This document shows positions 25,867-37,330 of a stretch of 64,000 bases of DNA, one piece after another (the first letter of the stretch is position 1; each line of letters starts with the position of its first letter). This DNA is from Blasia pusilla (lineage: Eukaryota > Marchantiophyta > Marchantiopsida > Blasiales). Position numbers and translations under genes: made by a program. Where the stretch lies: positions 4,836,001 to 4,900,000 of the forward strand of contig CM114273.1 of assembly GCA_050084515.1 (NCBI GenBank). The letters are read 5' to 3'. The notes below the pieces were generated by a model, which worked only from the letters and a program-made list of their open reading frames with translations, ran no database searches and was not told where the DNA came from.

Positions 25867-26285
25867 CAATATTGCACAAGGATAAAGTCCATGTGCATAG
25901 ATATGTTCGACAGTTCGTGTACATAGACTTATGTGCGTCCGTATGAAGGACATATCTGTGCAGGTCTACCGTCTACGTTCCTACGACCTTCACATGAGCT
26001 TGCCTTTCCCGAAACTAGTCTAGTGATTCGTCGCCGTGTCTTGCCACCCTTTTCTCGCCCGCCTTGGCCTACATCAAACCGCATATGGCCCGTTTCCTAT
26101 GCAAGCCAATCGTAAGCCTACCGAGGGCTTCTAGTCCATACACATATTTGATCCTTGCACACCCATTCCCACATCCCAAGCGCGCACGGGCGACAAAGGT
26201 ATATAAAAAAAGGGTGGGGGACCTATTGGGCATTGTGTGGATATGTCTAGATTTATCGAATCAAGTCTGTTTCCTTGCAACCTTG
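25867..26285 (+). mobile_element. hAT-like non-autonomous element, copy E
   Basis: A 419-bp copy with ends CAATATTGCACAAGG and CCTTGCAACCTTG. Flanks GCCCTTAC (25859-25866) and GCCCTAAC (26286-26293) match at 7 of 8 positions. It is more diverged than copies near 48-50 kb, so probably older. Confidence 0.8.
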
Positions 26286-26293
26286 GCCCTAAC

Positions 26294-27984
26294 CAAGTTC
26301 CATTCCTCCACCAATCAAGGCAACCGTCACCAACATCCCCTTGGAATTGATTCATTTGAACATCACCATGAGAATTTCTCCTTGAGCTCGTTATAAATCT
26401 TATGATGTTTGTATCATCTTAATCGATGATTTCTCTAACTAGACCATTGTAAGGCTCCTTCATTACAAAAGTGATTTTTTCTGCTTTCAAGGCTTTCCAC
26501 ATCTCTTCCAAATGACAGACACGCCACAAGTTGAAGCTTCATTTTCAAACAATGGCGGTGAATACCTATCCTTTGGTTTTGATGTTTATTGTCTTAAATA
26601 TGGCATATGACATCAACTCACTATCCCTTAGACTTCTCAACACAATCCTGATGTTGCTTACCATGTCGTGCGAATCCACATCGTCATACAACATACATCG
26701 CTGACATACCATACTCACATACATACATAACATAGATGAGAGCATCCACAAACACAAGTGTACCACAACTGAAATCCGTGAAAGACCTACTGTCATAAAA
26801 CACGTATAGAATCACATACAATCGAGCCAAACCCACTCAACGATGGGAGAATCTAGGTGGAAGCTTGCGGGAAACACCATAGCCAAGAGCTCTACTCACT
26901 ACCAAGGCTAACTCCCAACGCAACAAGCTCAACTCAAAGAACTGACTGTTCTTTGAGTGCACTCCACCTTATATCCTCCAACCTAAGAGCGGGCCCTACT
27001 GGAAAAGTCACCCTCAACTGAGTAACCCCCAACCCTATGTATGAAATCGCATCTCTACCTAGACACTATGGCCCTACATAAGGTATGGCCTCTACTAGCA
27101 CACTATACTCTACGACATAATCCGTATGGTCATGACAACCACAAGAACATGAAACTTTTAATTTTTGTTAGAAATATGCTATAAGCATTATGCAATCATA
27201 CAATTCACCTTCCCAAAATATATTGGGGCAAGGCAATCATTTGTGCTACTTATGTGCAAACTCGTTGTCCTACCAAGGGGGAAGTGGCTTATTTATCGGA
27301 CTTCAAACTCCGCTTGAAGCTCTATGGTAGGTACACCGAATGTATTTTCCTTAGCTATAGTTCACAAGGTAACGCTTAACTCATCCATAGAATATGAAAA
27401 TCCGATGGACACACCTTTATCTCAAGATTCTCAATAAATGCCAAGTTTGACAACTCTCCAACTCCTCCAGAGTCCTCCTTCTCCTTGCGATACCCTTATA
27501 CATGGTCCCCTTTCCACTACACTCATAGAGGAGATCCTACAATATGACATCAATTTCATCACATACCAACACCTTCCCCATCACTTCCTTCCTCCAATCA
27601 AGTGACCACATCTTCCCTCCACCTAACCTCAACTCTCGCACCTCCATACGAGCCCATACCACACCTATTTTTGCATTATGTTTTGAAGAAGGAGGAGGAG
27701 GAGAGTTTCAACTTGGTGGAGGAGTTGCACCATCAATCCCCACACTTGCAAGTCCTCATAGTTGGAGGTGTCCAACAACAAGTATTGAAACATCTTCACG
27801 ATGAACAACCTCTTGACGTAGCAAGTTACCAGCAACCCCTTGTTGCAAAAATTGATGATCCTTAACTACATATGACATCACCAAGCCTAAGACAAAAAAT
27901 ATCCACCTTTAGTAGCATATCCTATAGGTCCAAACACAAGGAAATATAATCGATCATTAGCTATATGTCAATTCTTCCACCATT
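26294..27984. other. Possible decayed retroelement DNA, unassigned
   Basis: No confident gene. Proline- and glutamate-rich frames at 27544-27865 lack known motifs. Minus-strand conceptual translation is broken by many stops. Confidence 0.3.
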
Positions 27985-28191
27985 CACTAGAAGAAAATGG
28001 TGGCGGGAAGTTTGAATATGAGAGAGCGAGCTTTTGGACAAGTAAAGAAGACTAGTGACGCACTAAAGATTGAGATAGTTTTTTTTCTATATCACTCTAC
28101 TCTATATACAAATTCAAGAGCTTTCTTGGAATTTTGAGTAGTGCCATTGACATTCTTCTTCTCCTTGTTATCTCAGTACAATTCTTAGACC

Positions 28192-28307
<116 letters not shown>

Positions 28308-28588
28308 CCCTAAAAGTTCTTTAAGTAAAGCAATCACTTGAAATAAATAAGGCCTTGAAAGAAAATAAAAATACCAAGTTAAGTTAACATCCAACATGTT
28401 GTCCTTACACTATGATAGAGGGGGATTCAACCCCTTATGGAGCAAGAAGCTCAATCAACCAATCTGTCATCCCCCTATCCTACCCCTCCCACTAACCTAC
28501 TCACAATTCAACAGTGTCAAGTACACTCTAAGCACAGTCCACAAAAATATTGAATCCAACATGTCTCAAACAAAAAAGCTCACCAAGA

Positions 28589-29248
28589 TCAACTCACACT
28601 CTGAATGTATGTAGTAAAAGCATGTAAGTCAATTAAATAAAGTATATATATTCTATCTTGTACCCCAGATTTCATTGTCAAGTTCATATTAGAAATCACC
28701 TTTTCAATATCAATCCATTGCACATCTATTGCATCATAAGTGAAAAAGGTTTTGTTGCTACCATGGCCGGAAGACTTGTACCAATTACACATGACACGAC
28801 AAATTCTTCCCTTATGTCTAGGAGGAGGTACAGGCATGTCCATCAAGTCCAAGGCCCTACTACGTCTTGACCAATGCATATCATTTTTTTGAATCATAAA
28901 TACAATACGCCTCAACCAATACTCCTTTTTTGCAACTCTTGCCTCCATTGCAAGTTGTGTCTCTTTTCCCTTCCTTTTCTTTGACTTTTTTGATCTTGTG
29001 GAAGGGCCAACGTCTGCTGTAGATTCAAACAAAATTGCGATATCTCTACTAACATCAACCAAGCAAGTTGGGCAATTAGGACCATGCTCCTTTCCCTTGC
29101 CAATAGTGTAATATGTCTTTTGGGCTATTCGAGTTAGTGTGTCCTTTGATATGAAAGGATTGCGAGACAACTGATTTATAAGGGTGGATTTATAGATAAT
29201 CTTGCCCTCATAAGTTACAATTGGCACTATTGCATGGGGAATTGCCAC
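28589..29248 (-). CDS. 219-codon open frame, unknown function
   Basis: This is the longest unexplained frame outside recognised elements. The protein starts MAIPHAIVPIVTYEGKIIYK. It has a Cys pair (NCPTC) near residue 59, and a Lys-rich basic stretch (KKSKKRKGK) near residue 87 that could be a nuclear-localisation signal. The C-terminal half contains CNWYKSSGHGSN. I do not recognise a family. The location in transposon-rich DNA makes a transposon-derived origin plausible. It could equally be an exon of a larger gene; no upstream promoter or splice sites were established. Confidence 0.35.
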   Translation of the reverse strand: MAIPHAIVPIVTYEGKIIYKSTLINQLSRNPFISKDTLTRIAQKTYYTIGKGKEHGPNCPTCLVDVSRDIAILFESTADVGPSTRSKKSKKRKGKETQLAMEARVAKKEYWLRRIVFMIQKNDMHWSRRSRALDLMDMPVPPPRHKGRICRVMCNWYKSSGHGSNKTFFTYDAIDVQWIDIEKVISNMNLTMKSGVQDRIYILYLIDLHAFTTYIQSVS

Positions 29249-31005
29249 AGTAGTCAGTTTTGCTTGACAATCACGCTCATAGAGAGTTGTGAATTTTCAA
29301 GTATTTATGGAGAGCTCAAAGATTAAAATATGATTGGCAACAAGCAGCAAAATTCAATTTTCTGACATTCTATACACAAATGTCCACAAGAGACGAAATT
29401 GGTTTCAGCTTTCAACCACACATTTCATGTTGGAAAACCACGGACGCAACTGAATACCGCTGTTGAGTGCTCGTTTGAGGTTGGCGCATGGTGGCATTAC
29501 AAGAGGCATACGCATGGTGGATCCATGGAGAAGCATCCGATTGCATTGGAGAGATGGCAAGGAGAGGAAGATTTTTTTTGGGCGCATTAGGTTACAAATA
29601 TCTCTCTTTCACGTCCAAATCTGATTTCCCCCTACGACCAAATGTGAATCAAAAGAGAGAGGTCACATGCTTACTTGAATCAGCTTGAAAATAAGAACGT
29701 GGAAAACAATAAGCTGACCAATGGTGAACCAACTTCAACAATAAGCCGAACCAATAGACATACACGAATAATTTCAGGGAAGCACAGTCTGTCTGTTTGA
29801 GATTCTAGTATCGCAGGATGGAGATCCAATTGAAAAAGAAATGCTTTGAGCTTCTTCACAAGTAGGTGTTAGTTACCATGGATCAAAGAAAGCTTTTCAA
29901 CATGTCCGCTATTCTTGAGGAACTCGACAAAGGATTGATCGAAGCTTGCTCAATCATCAAACCTCCCTACAACCCGCTGCAACTTGCTTGCAAGCTCCTC
30001 TTTCCAATGGCAGCTATTCGTCTTTCCTTGGAAGGTTTTCCTCTAAACCCAAACCCGATTCAAGTCTACTTGGGAGAAATAGCGGGAAAATGGTTAAGAT
30101 AGGAAACCATTTAAAAAAAACTGTCTTTTTCCCCCTAAATTTACCTGCAAAGAATCAAAGAATTTCCTACGTAGGGAGGATGATTATTATATAAAATCAG
30201 ATTTGAAATAAATATAAATAAATTTTATGCAACAAGTATGTATTGTACATATTTTGTGAGTATTAACCCTATCTTATGTGAACGTCTTCCATGGACCGAC
30301 AACTAATATAAAGACCCTATCGTTCTTTTATAAATTGAACCCTATTGTTCTTCCACAAAACTTAATAAGTCTTCCCAGGGATGCAATTAAAAAACCCCTT
30401 ACTTTGTCGCACGTGATGGGGCATATTTTTGGAAGTGAGACCCCTGAGGGCATATGGAGAAGTTCTATTAAACATGACATTAACAACCCGCGGTGAGTTG
30501 GCCACATTCGAGAAAGATAGGGCACTAGGTGAGAGAGTCTCGGCCACACTCCACAGCCTTTGGTCTGTTGTCCACATTTGACAAATCTTTAATGATTGAT
30601 GAGGTTCAGAACTATCTCATCCTCACTAGTAAAATTTGGAGACATCTAGATTTTGATGTAGATGGCCAGATCTTGGACTTTGTTGTTAAAGAAGAGCTAA
30701 AGAGCTCAATTTTAATGTAGTAGTTGGGAACAATTATATCAAGATTGAATGGAGAAAGATCCATACAATCCTTAATGGCAAGAGACTTGCAATGAGAGCA
30801 GTTGAGATATTTTAAGTCCACAATCTTAGATAGGTGGTCTGATAGGTGTCGATAACTTGCAACTTGTAGTAGCTAAGATTTTGAGTCAATCTTTAGTCAT
30901 TAAAGTCGAATTTAAGTATTATACTACATCCTGTTTGTTCTCAATTTTCCTACCCACTACTTCAATCTTGAGACCATCATGAAAGTAGTGATCCATATGA
31001 CTCTG
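29249..31005. other. Intergenic, nothing recognised
   Basis: Short frames only. The right edge borders the 5' LTR of the Ty3 element. Confidence 0.4.
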
Positions 31006-31526
31006 TCACATCTGAGTAGCCGATAGGCCGAGACCTATCGTGGATAGGGCGTAGGAGCCAGCGGACTATCTTGAGTGTAACTTTGTCCCACGATGTCGGA
31101 TGAGGTTGAGGATAGGTCCATTGTGTGAGGAACGTCGTTTCTGGCAACTTTCATGTTGAGGTCTTTTACAGCCGGGTGACTTGTTGACCAGGTCACCCGC
31201 CCCTGGTAACCTTTTGCCGCGAGGTTACCAGGGGAGGGCTATTTTAGGGAAGAGCCTTTTGGCTCTTCCCAACCCTATATAAGAGAGCAAGATGGCTTTC
31301 CTAAGCCATCTTTCTCATGTTGGGCCGTTGGAGCACCTCCCTTGTATGTGTGTGAGCTAGGACTAGGGTGCTAGCGTCCGGATTCCTTGATAGCACAGGG
31401 TGGATGAGGCTCAATATGCCGATGTAGATTGAGGAGTGGAGTTTTAGGCCGGGTGTGCCGTTTTTACTACTCTTTATTTTTACATGAGAAAGATGTCAGG
31501 GGGTTGGTGGGAATTCGTTGTTTGCA
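31006..31526 (+). repeat. 5' LTR of Ty3 copy 1
   Basis: The part shared with the 3' LTR is 31006-31494. Comparison with copy 2 suggests the LTR runs on to TTTGCA at 31526, just before the leader. A TATATAA box lies at 31276-31282, probably the element promoter. Four stem-loops crowd 31174-31310. The left boundary is uncertain, and a TG at 31004-31005 may be the true start. Confidence 0.85.
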
Positions 31527-32563
31527 GGTAGGCAAGCGAGTTTCCTTGGTCGGGAGCCCCAGGATACACGCGTGTTGCGGGTGTTTTTCATTTTTCTGTT
31601 CGGAAGGCCGTGGGCGGAAGCGCTGTCCATTTTTCTCAGATTTTGCTGGTGCGGATTGATGGGGGACAGCAGCCGAGTGTAGTGTGTGGTGGAGCGTCGA
31701 GTGTGCGCGAGTGAGGGTGTTGAGAGAGAGAAGAAACGAGAGCGCGGGCGGAGGCGGGCGGCGGCGGCGACGGACGGCGGGGCGGCGGCAGCGCGGCCCC
31801 CCTCTCCACCCCCCCCCCGCATTTAGGGCCCAAGGGGCCTGCATAGGGCCGCGGGCCAAGTTTCCCCCCCCTCTCCAACGTGGTAGAACTGACCATAGTC
31901 GGTCGGTGGGCAGTTGTAGCGAGCGTGGTAGGACGGACGAGGTCGGTCCGGCGAACGCGGTTGCGCATGGGAAACGTGATGGCAGGGAGGATGTCGACAT
32001 GGTGAGTGACCGACATAGTTGGACAACGGGCGTAACATGATGTTTTGGGGCACGACAGGGCGTTGCGAGAGTTGACGATGTAGGGGCACTGCGCATGATG
32101 CCGACGGGGTGTCCCCATCTGTTGACGGGAGAATCGACGTGTTGGTCGAGGAGAGTGTTGTGTTGCGGAGATTGTCATATCATGTGGAGGATTGCATGTT
32201 GACGGTGCAGCAGGTTGGAGGGCGTGATCAGGTTACCCATACGAGTCCCTTTTCCCGCACTTGTCGTGTATGATTGAGAGTGTTGGGTATCGGGTAGTAG
32301 CTGGTGCTAGATGGGTGCAGTGATGGTGACGAGTGTAGATTCTTTTCACGTGCAGCATGTTGGTGGATATACGGCGGTTGCCAAGTAGGGGTCGCGTGTA
32401 TGACCCGAGAGAGTGTCGCTAGGTTAGGTGAGTCAGTTGGGAAGCTCATGGTGAGCCCGAGTGTTGAGCGTGCGTGAGGCCGGGTATGTCATCACGGGAT
32501 TGATGTTAGCATAGGTGAGCTAATGAGGCATGTGGGAGACTCTCGGTGAGTCTGAGTGCTTGA
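31527..32563 (+). other. Untranslated leader of Ty3 copy 1
   Basis: A GC-rich leader with long C runs near 31797-31820 and 31864-31872. Parts around 31521-31690 align by eye with the leader of copy 2 at 60011-60180 (for example AAGCGCTGTCC versus AAGCGCTGCCC), which ties the two elements together. The long frames here on both strands are GC artefacts. Confidence 0.6.
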
Positions 32564-35168
32564 GTGGGTGAGACAGGGTTTGTCATCACGGCGTCCTTCC
32601 AGGGTTCGGAAGAACGGGGTAGTACGAGCAGTAGTAGTGGTGTGACACGGAGTGGAGTGAGATACCGAGGGGTTACCGATGAGAGCTCCTCGACATCCAT
32701 CCGTGATGGATCGTCATCATCGGACACGGGTGCTGGTGGCGAGATCACCGGCAAGAGACGAGAGTACTTGGTAGGAGATGGGCGACATGGGCCATCGGGG
32801 CATGCGTCGTTTCGGTGCGATGGGCACCATCGACTTAGATGATTTTATCCAGGAGTTCGACACATGGTGCGACTTCCAGGAGATCTGAGACCGACACACG
32901 GTTAAACCCTTTCATGGCATGGAAGGGTTGTTCCAAAGACTTGGAGGGTCCTCCGATGGATGACTACATGGAGTTTCGATCACTATATTCAGTAGAGATC
33001 GATGCCTGGAGGATGTATTGGGCTCAGGGTATGTGTCCACTAGTGGTCATGAGGCATATGATGGGATTGTGAGAGGAGAGAGACCCACACCATCAGCCCG
33101 GAGACTAGATGGAGAGGAGGGCGGTGAGATAGCAGATGTGGCAGAGACCTCTGGTGGTAGAGGGCCACCCAACTTCAGCCCCACAGAGGAGTTCTTCCGA
33201 CACTTGGGGAAGAGCTACCAAGGCGTACGCACCGACAAGCTGAAGTGTCGTGCGCCTACTCTCCTTGAACGTTAATCTTGTTTTTTGTTGAAGCGTGCGT
33301 TGAAGTCACGCTCTCAACGCGTTGATCCGCATCCAAACACGACGCCGGTTAGTTGGGTCTTGGATCAATCAGCGGGATTACTTTCTGAGTTCTCGTCTCG
33401 GACTCTCTCTTCAAGCTCAACCTTCCTAGTTTCGCGATTTACCAACACGGGCAAGTCTCGAAAGACTTGGGTGATCAGTCGGTTCGGGAACTTGAAACGG
33501 CGTTTCGCGCCTAGCGGTTCCAACTGTCCGATGAACATCCAATGAGTTCTCACCAAGACTCGCATTTAAGTGAATCTCGGGTTGGAATCCAAGTGTGGCG
33601 TACAAAGTCCACTCCTTGGATCAGGTTTGGGTTTGGGTTTCGCGCCAAACTCCCGTTTCATCCGTGCCTCAAACGCCGTTTGGCGCCCAAAGTGGGGTTC
33701 GTTTCCCGAGACATCTCAGAGAAGGTACTCCCCTTACTAGTACTTCTGGGGATCTCGGGGCCCCCTACATTTAGGGGAAAGACACCGGGCCCTCAATTGG
33801 CCCTCAACCCGATTGCTATCTGAATCGTTTTCGGCCAATATCTCAGCTTGTACTTATGCGTTTGCTGAGATCTTTAATGCGTTGGAAGCGTCTCAAGATC
33901 AGCTTTCCAACGCGCCCTTACTTGTCTCGAACACATCTCGGAGCTCAACGTTATGGTCCTAAACACAGTCAGATTCTCCCAAACGCTAGTCATGTTCCAA
34001 ACTGGTTCTCACCTCTTTGGCAACCAACCTCCAAGACTCAACTCATCTCAAGTCTCGGCTCGCGTTTGGTCTAGGTTTCCTGGTCGCGACCACTAACGCA
34101 TGAAATGCACAACTCTGTTCTGCGTTTCGTCTCTTAGACTTTTCCAAGAGACTCTACCAAACGCCTCTCCAAAGCGCAAACCTCGCGGCGTGAGTTCCTT
34201 TGAGTTCTGATGTTTCGCTTGGCGCGTATTTGGTGTTGTTTGGTTATGAGGGTCGCGACATGAAGAGTCTACAAGATTTTCAGCGACGATCGGGTGAGAG
34301 TCTGAGAGAGGAATTCACACGCATGAGGAGGGTGATCATTGCTACGTTTGGAGTGACAGAGGCGCAGTCAGTCCAATATTGGTACGGGGTTCTGGACGGA
34401 GAACTACCAAGGAGAGTCTGAGATGCGGTGTTGATTCACATAGCGAAGCCCACATTGAAGGTGGTCTTTGAGTTGTTTGAGCGTATTGAGCTCTCAACAT
34501 GAGTGAGGAGCAAGTAGTGACCACTGGATTTTCTCGAGAGTCGACGGGTCCACGAGCAACGGTGACCCCACAGGTGCCACAACGAGCACCAGTACCACGG
34601 GACCGGGCCAGTGTGCCTAGAGAGCAGGGCGGGTACCGTGAGCCTATGAGGCAATGACCCGCACCTACATATGTTGCCCAGCAGGGACCGATGTGGTCTT
34701 GTTGGACGTGTGGAGGGGCCCATAGGCGAGAGCGCCACAAGCATGGGGAGAGGACCACCAGCGCCTCCGATTGCTCAGGCGCCACAGAGGATGGCTCCAC
34801 CACAGCACCAGTGTGACCATTGCCACAGATATGGTGACACTAGGGATAAATGTTTTGACCTTCGCCGAGGGGCACGTCTAGAGGTAGGCCGAGGGCCTGG
34901 AGGCGGTCATCCTGGAGGAGGTCGGGAAGTTCTTCCTGGACGTGGTGGTAGAGGACCACCACCAACTAGAGGAGATGGAGCAGGAGCACCTGAGCTGACA
35001 CTTCTCTCACGCATCGATCAGTTGGAGCAGAGGATTGCTGCCATGACGATGATGCAGCTTAGGGAAGGCACGGAGCTGCGAGCAGCTAGTATGACTCGAG
35101 CTTCTACCTCTTACCTTGACCCGGATGAGGATCTCGCCAGTATGGGATTTATGTGTAGTGCAGCCTAG
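32564..35168 (+). pseudogene. gag of Ty3 copy 1, interrupted
   Basis: Capsid-like protein in several frames. A Ser-rich N-terminus (32564-32842) is followed by FNPF/AWKG-type and MDDYMEF segments (32880-33070). A segment ending GKSYQGVRTDKLK then breaks at 33245 and resumes at 34266 with LQDFQRRSGESLREEF. Further on come a first zinc knuckle CWTCGGAH (near 34690; final Cys position is His) and a second, CDHCHRYGDTRDKC (near 34811-34855), where the usual His is Asp. A Gly-rich tail and a coiled-coil-like stretch (IDQLEQRIAAM) follow. It would form the virus-like particle in a live copy. Copy 2 carries the same segments with intact knuckles. Confidence 0.78.
33246..34260 (+). mobile_element. 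Solo LTR (1015 bp) inside gag
   Basis: Begins TGTCGTGCGCC and ends GGTCGCGACA, with TG...CA termini and a short terminal inverted match. It is flanked by a perfect 5-bp duplication TGAAG (33241-33245 and 34261-34265). Removing it restores gag continuity as judged from copy 2. A solo LTR arises by recombination between the two LTRs of a full element. It differs in sequence from the host element LTR. A diverged relative sits inverted at 43072-43897. Confidence 0.9.
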
Positions 35169-35561
35169 GTTGAGGCAGTTGCAGTGGTGACTCGGAGTGC
35201 TGTGAGAGGCACCGAGCCATCGAGAGGTGGAGTTGAGATTGACCCACCAGACGGGACCGATGGGCGGCAGGTCAAGGTTCCACAGTCGTTCACATTGTCA
35301 GAGGCACTACACACACCATCGATGGTGCCTCGGCGACCAGCGGTGCCTCGATTCGGGCACCTACGTCGGCGTCACGAGGAGTTGGAGTGACAACTCCTAT
35401 CTTGGCTCAAGTGGAGTCGTGTCGACCATAGTGTTGGAGGTGGCCACCGAGTGAGTCGACTCACTATTTTCCGCCATAGAGTTGGCGACGTTGGGAGTTG
35501 GACCAGCTGAGGTGTTCCGATTGGCCGCCACGTTGTGTGAGCGTGGAGAGATGACTGCTTC

Positions 35562-35882
35562 TTGTTAGAGGTAGTTGAGGAGGTGGTGGACTTGCCCTCA
35601 GTGCCGGTGCTTGGGACATTCCCCACAGAGTCATGGCATACGGCGGCGGCAAAGTTGGTAGATATGCCAGCTCGACCGGCCATAGAGCGAGCAGTGGTGA
35701 CACATGGAGTAGTGTTAATGGATAACCGAACTGGAGTATTTCGCTTGGTTAGTCCGATGGGGACAGTATACCACCCGCAGCGCATCCTACTTGATTCGGG
35801 AGCGCAACCCTTGATGTTAGGGAAGGCGGCGTGTTTAGCGTTGGGGTTACGGAAGGCCGACATTGAGCCTTGTCCCTTCTAG
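35562..35882 (+). pseudogene. Retropepsin-like protease of Ty3 copy 1, truncated
   Basis: Aspartic protease segment with the active-site LLDSGAQPLMLG at about 35786-35825. It is preceded by a conserved-looking MPARPA-IERAV and a VLMDN-x-GVFRLVSP block that copy 2 also has. The frame stops just after ADIEPCPF, and the following homology (second half of the protease, present at 62785-62981 in copy 2) is missing because of the internal deletion. Confidence 0.8.
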
Positions 35883-36541
35883 ATAGAGACCTCGATTGGG
35901 GTCAACAACACTTGCAAGAGAGTCAGATATGTTCTCCAGCGTACATTTTGGAGAACGTGCCGTTGTTGGGAGACACACGTGCACGTGTGATGATGAGTGT
36001 ACATCAAGTGAGGTCCTGGTTGGGACCTGCTGTGTTGTTAGATGCAGCGAGAGTTGGGTCACGTGCCCATCGTCCACGACTATGGTGGACGAACCTGATA
36101 CCATCAGAGGTACTGAGTCGAGCATACAGTGGAGTCCAGAGAGCACCACATCTCATAGTGGATGCTATTTTGGGCTCAGGGCGTCGATCTCAGGTGGTGA
36201 CACGGGATGATAGACCACCGTTGGCCATGGCCAATAGGGTGGGGGAGTTGAAGGCAACCTTACCTACGTTGGTGAGCTTCCGAGCATCCCATGCCTTTTG
36301 TCAGGGAGGGCCAGGCATGATTTGGGATGAGGTGACCGGAGCATTGGAGGAGCCTACAGTAGATGAGCGCGAGCGCGCCATGGGGTTCACTACCGGTACT
36401 ACGGCGGTGCCAGGGATGACTGAGGCATCACGGAGCAGTGTTAGGGCGGCGATGGACCTCAACTGTCTCACATGGATAGTCAGCCTAGGTATGGCTGAGC
36501 AGAGACGGATGCGAGTGTCATCCATGCCGTCACTTCCATGA
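35870..36541 (+). pseudogene. C5-DNA methyltransferase domain, C-terminal half (Ty3 copy 1)
   Basis: From about 35936 the frame reads PAYILENVPLLG (motif VI, ENV), then RAHRPRLWWTNL (motif VIII, RxRxR-like). After a variable stretch come GGPGMIWDE, ERERAMGF and a final AMDLNCLTWIV, which fit motifs IX-X, where target recognition and SAM binding close. Motif I and the catalytic PCQ motif are missing: the segment is joined directly to protease sequence, so this copy cannot methylate. Copy 2 has the same ILENVP and RAHRP-LWWTN blocks plus the missing front half. The enzyme would transfer a methyl group from SAM to cytosine C5. Confidence 0.85.
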
Positions 36542-36790
36542 GTTGGACCATTGCCTACAGGGTGTGTACAGGCATTGGTTGGGTGCGAGACGAGGAGAGA
36601 TAGGCACCCATGGACTTCGTGGGACGTCGTTCAAGCAGAGAGTGCGAAGGCGGCTAGAGTAGCACATGTTCATTTTTTGGATGTGGAGCATGGTGTAGGA
36701 GGTCAGAGTGGAGTGGTTGTTGCGGAGGTGGCTAGGGTTGCTACATAGCAACCAAAGCCGGAGGTTGCGTCCTCTCCGAGTGAGGTCACG

Positions 36791-37330
36791 ATGGAGACTT
36801 CGGAGCCTGTGATAGGTCTTAAGTTGATAGGAGGAGAGCGACGGCGAGTTCATAGGTTTCTGAGAGGGCATGTCAGTTGTTTTGCCTTCAGTATGAGAGA
36901 CTTGGGTACGCTGAAGGGTCCCGGGATACGGATTGAGTTGGCTAGTGATACGCTGATCTTTTGTCGACCCTAAATGTATTCTGATATGGAGCCAGCCTTG
37001 ATTCAGAGCAGGAGTCAGGACTTGTTGGAGGCAGGACTTGTGGAGTTATCACATGGGGAGTATGCATGCCGCCCCGCAGTCATGCCGGAAAAGAAGGATA
37101 TGTATGGCAATTGGACGGATAGGCGGATGTGTGAGATTACCGTCCTATCAACCGATGACGAGGTCGATCGACGCCATGCCTACTCTGAGGAGATCTTTGA
37201 TGCGGTAGGGCATGCAAAGATCTTGAGTGATTTTTAGATCTCCGTCTTGGCTATCATCGACTTCCTATAAGGTTGGAGGACAAGGAGAAGACAACATTCT
37301 AGGGGATAGATTGGTTCGGGAGAGATTGCT
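36791..37330 (+). pseudogene. RT N-terminal part (Ty3 copy 1), with linker
   Basis: Reads FAFSMRDLG, then LLEAGLVELSHGEYACRPAV, MPEKKDMYGNWTDRRMC and EEIFDAVGHAKILSDF: the fingers/primer-grip approach of a Ty3 reverse transcriptase. The RT stretch carrying the first catalytic Asp is disrupted around 37235-37320, where a stop and frame shift occur. The linker between methyltransferase and RT (36541-36790) shows no domain. Confidence 0.75.

Noticed and set aside
31467-32178. Long frames on both strands in GC-rich DNA (up to 209 codons)
   Set aside because: Low-complexity Pro/Arg/Ser translation in the LTR leader of the Ty3 element; no domain, and frames on both strands at once.
34342-34803. 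153-codon minus-strand frame in Ty3 copy 1
   Set aside because: It is antisense to gag and its zinc knuckles; no motif of its own.
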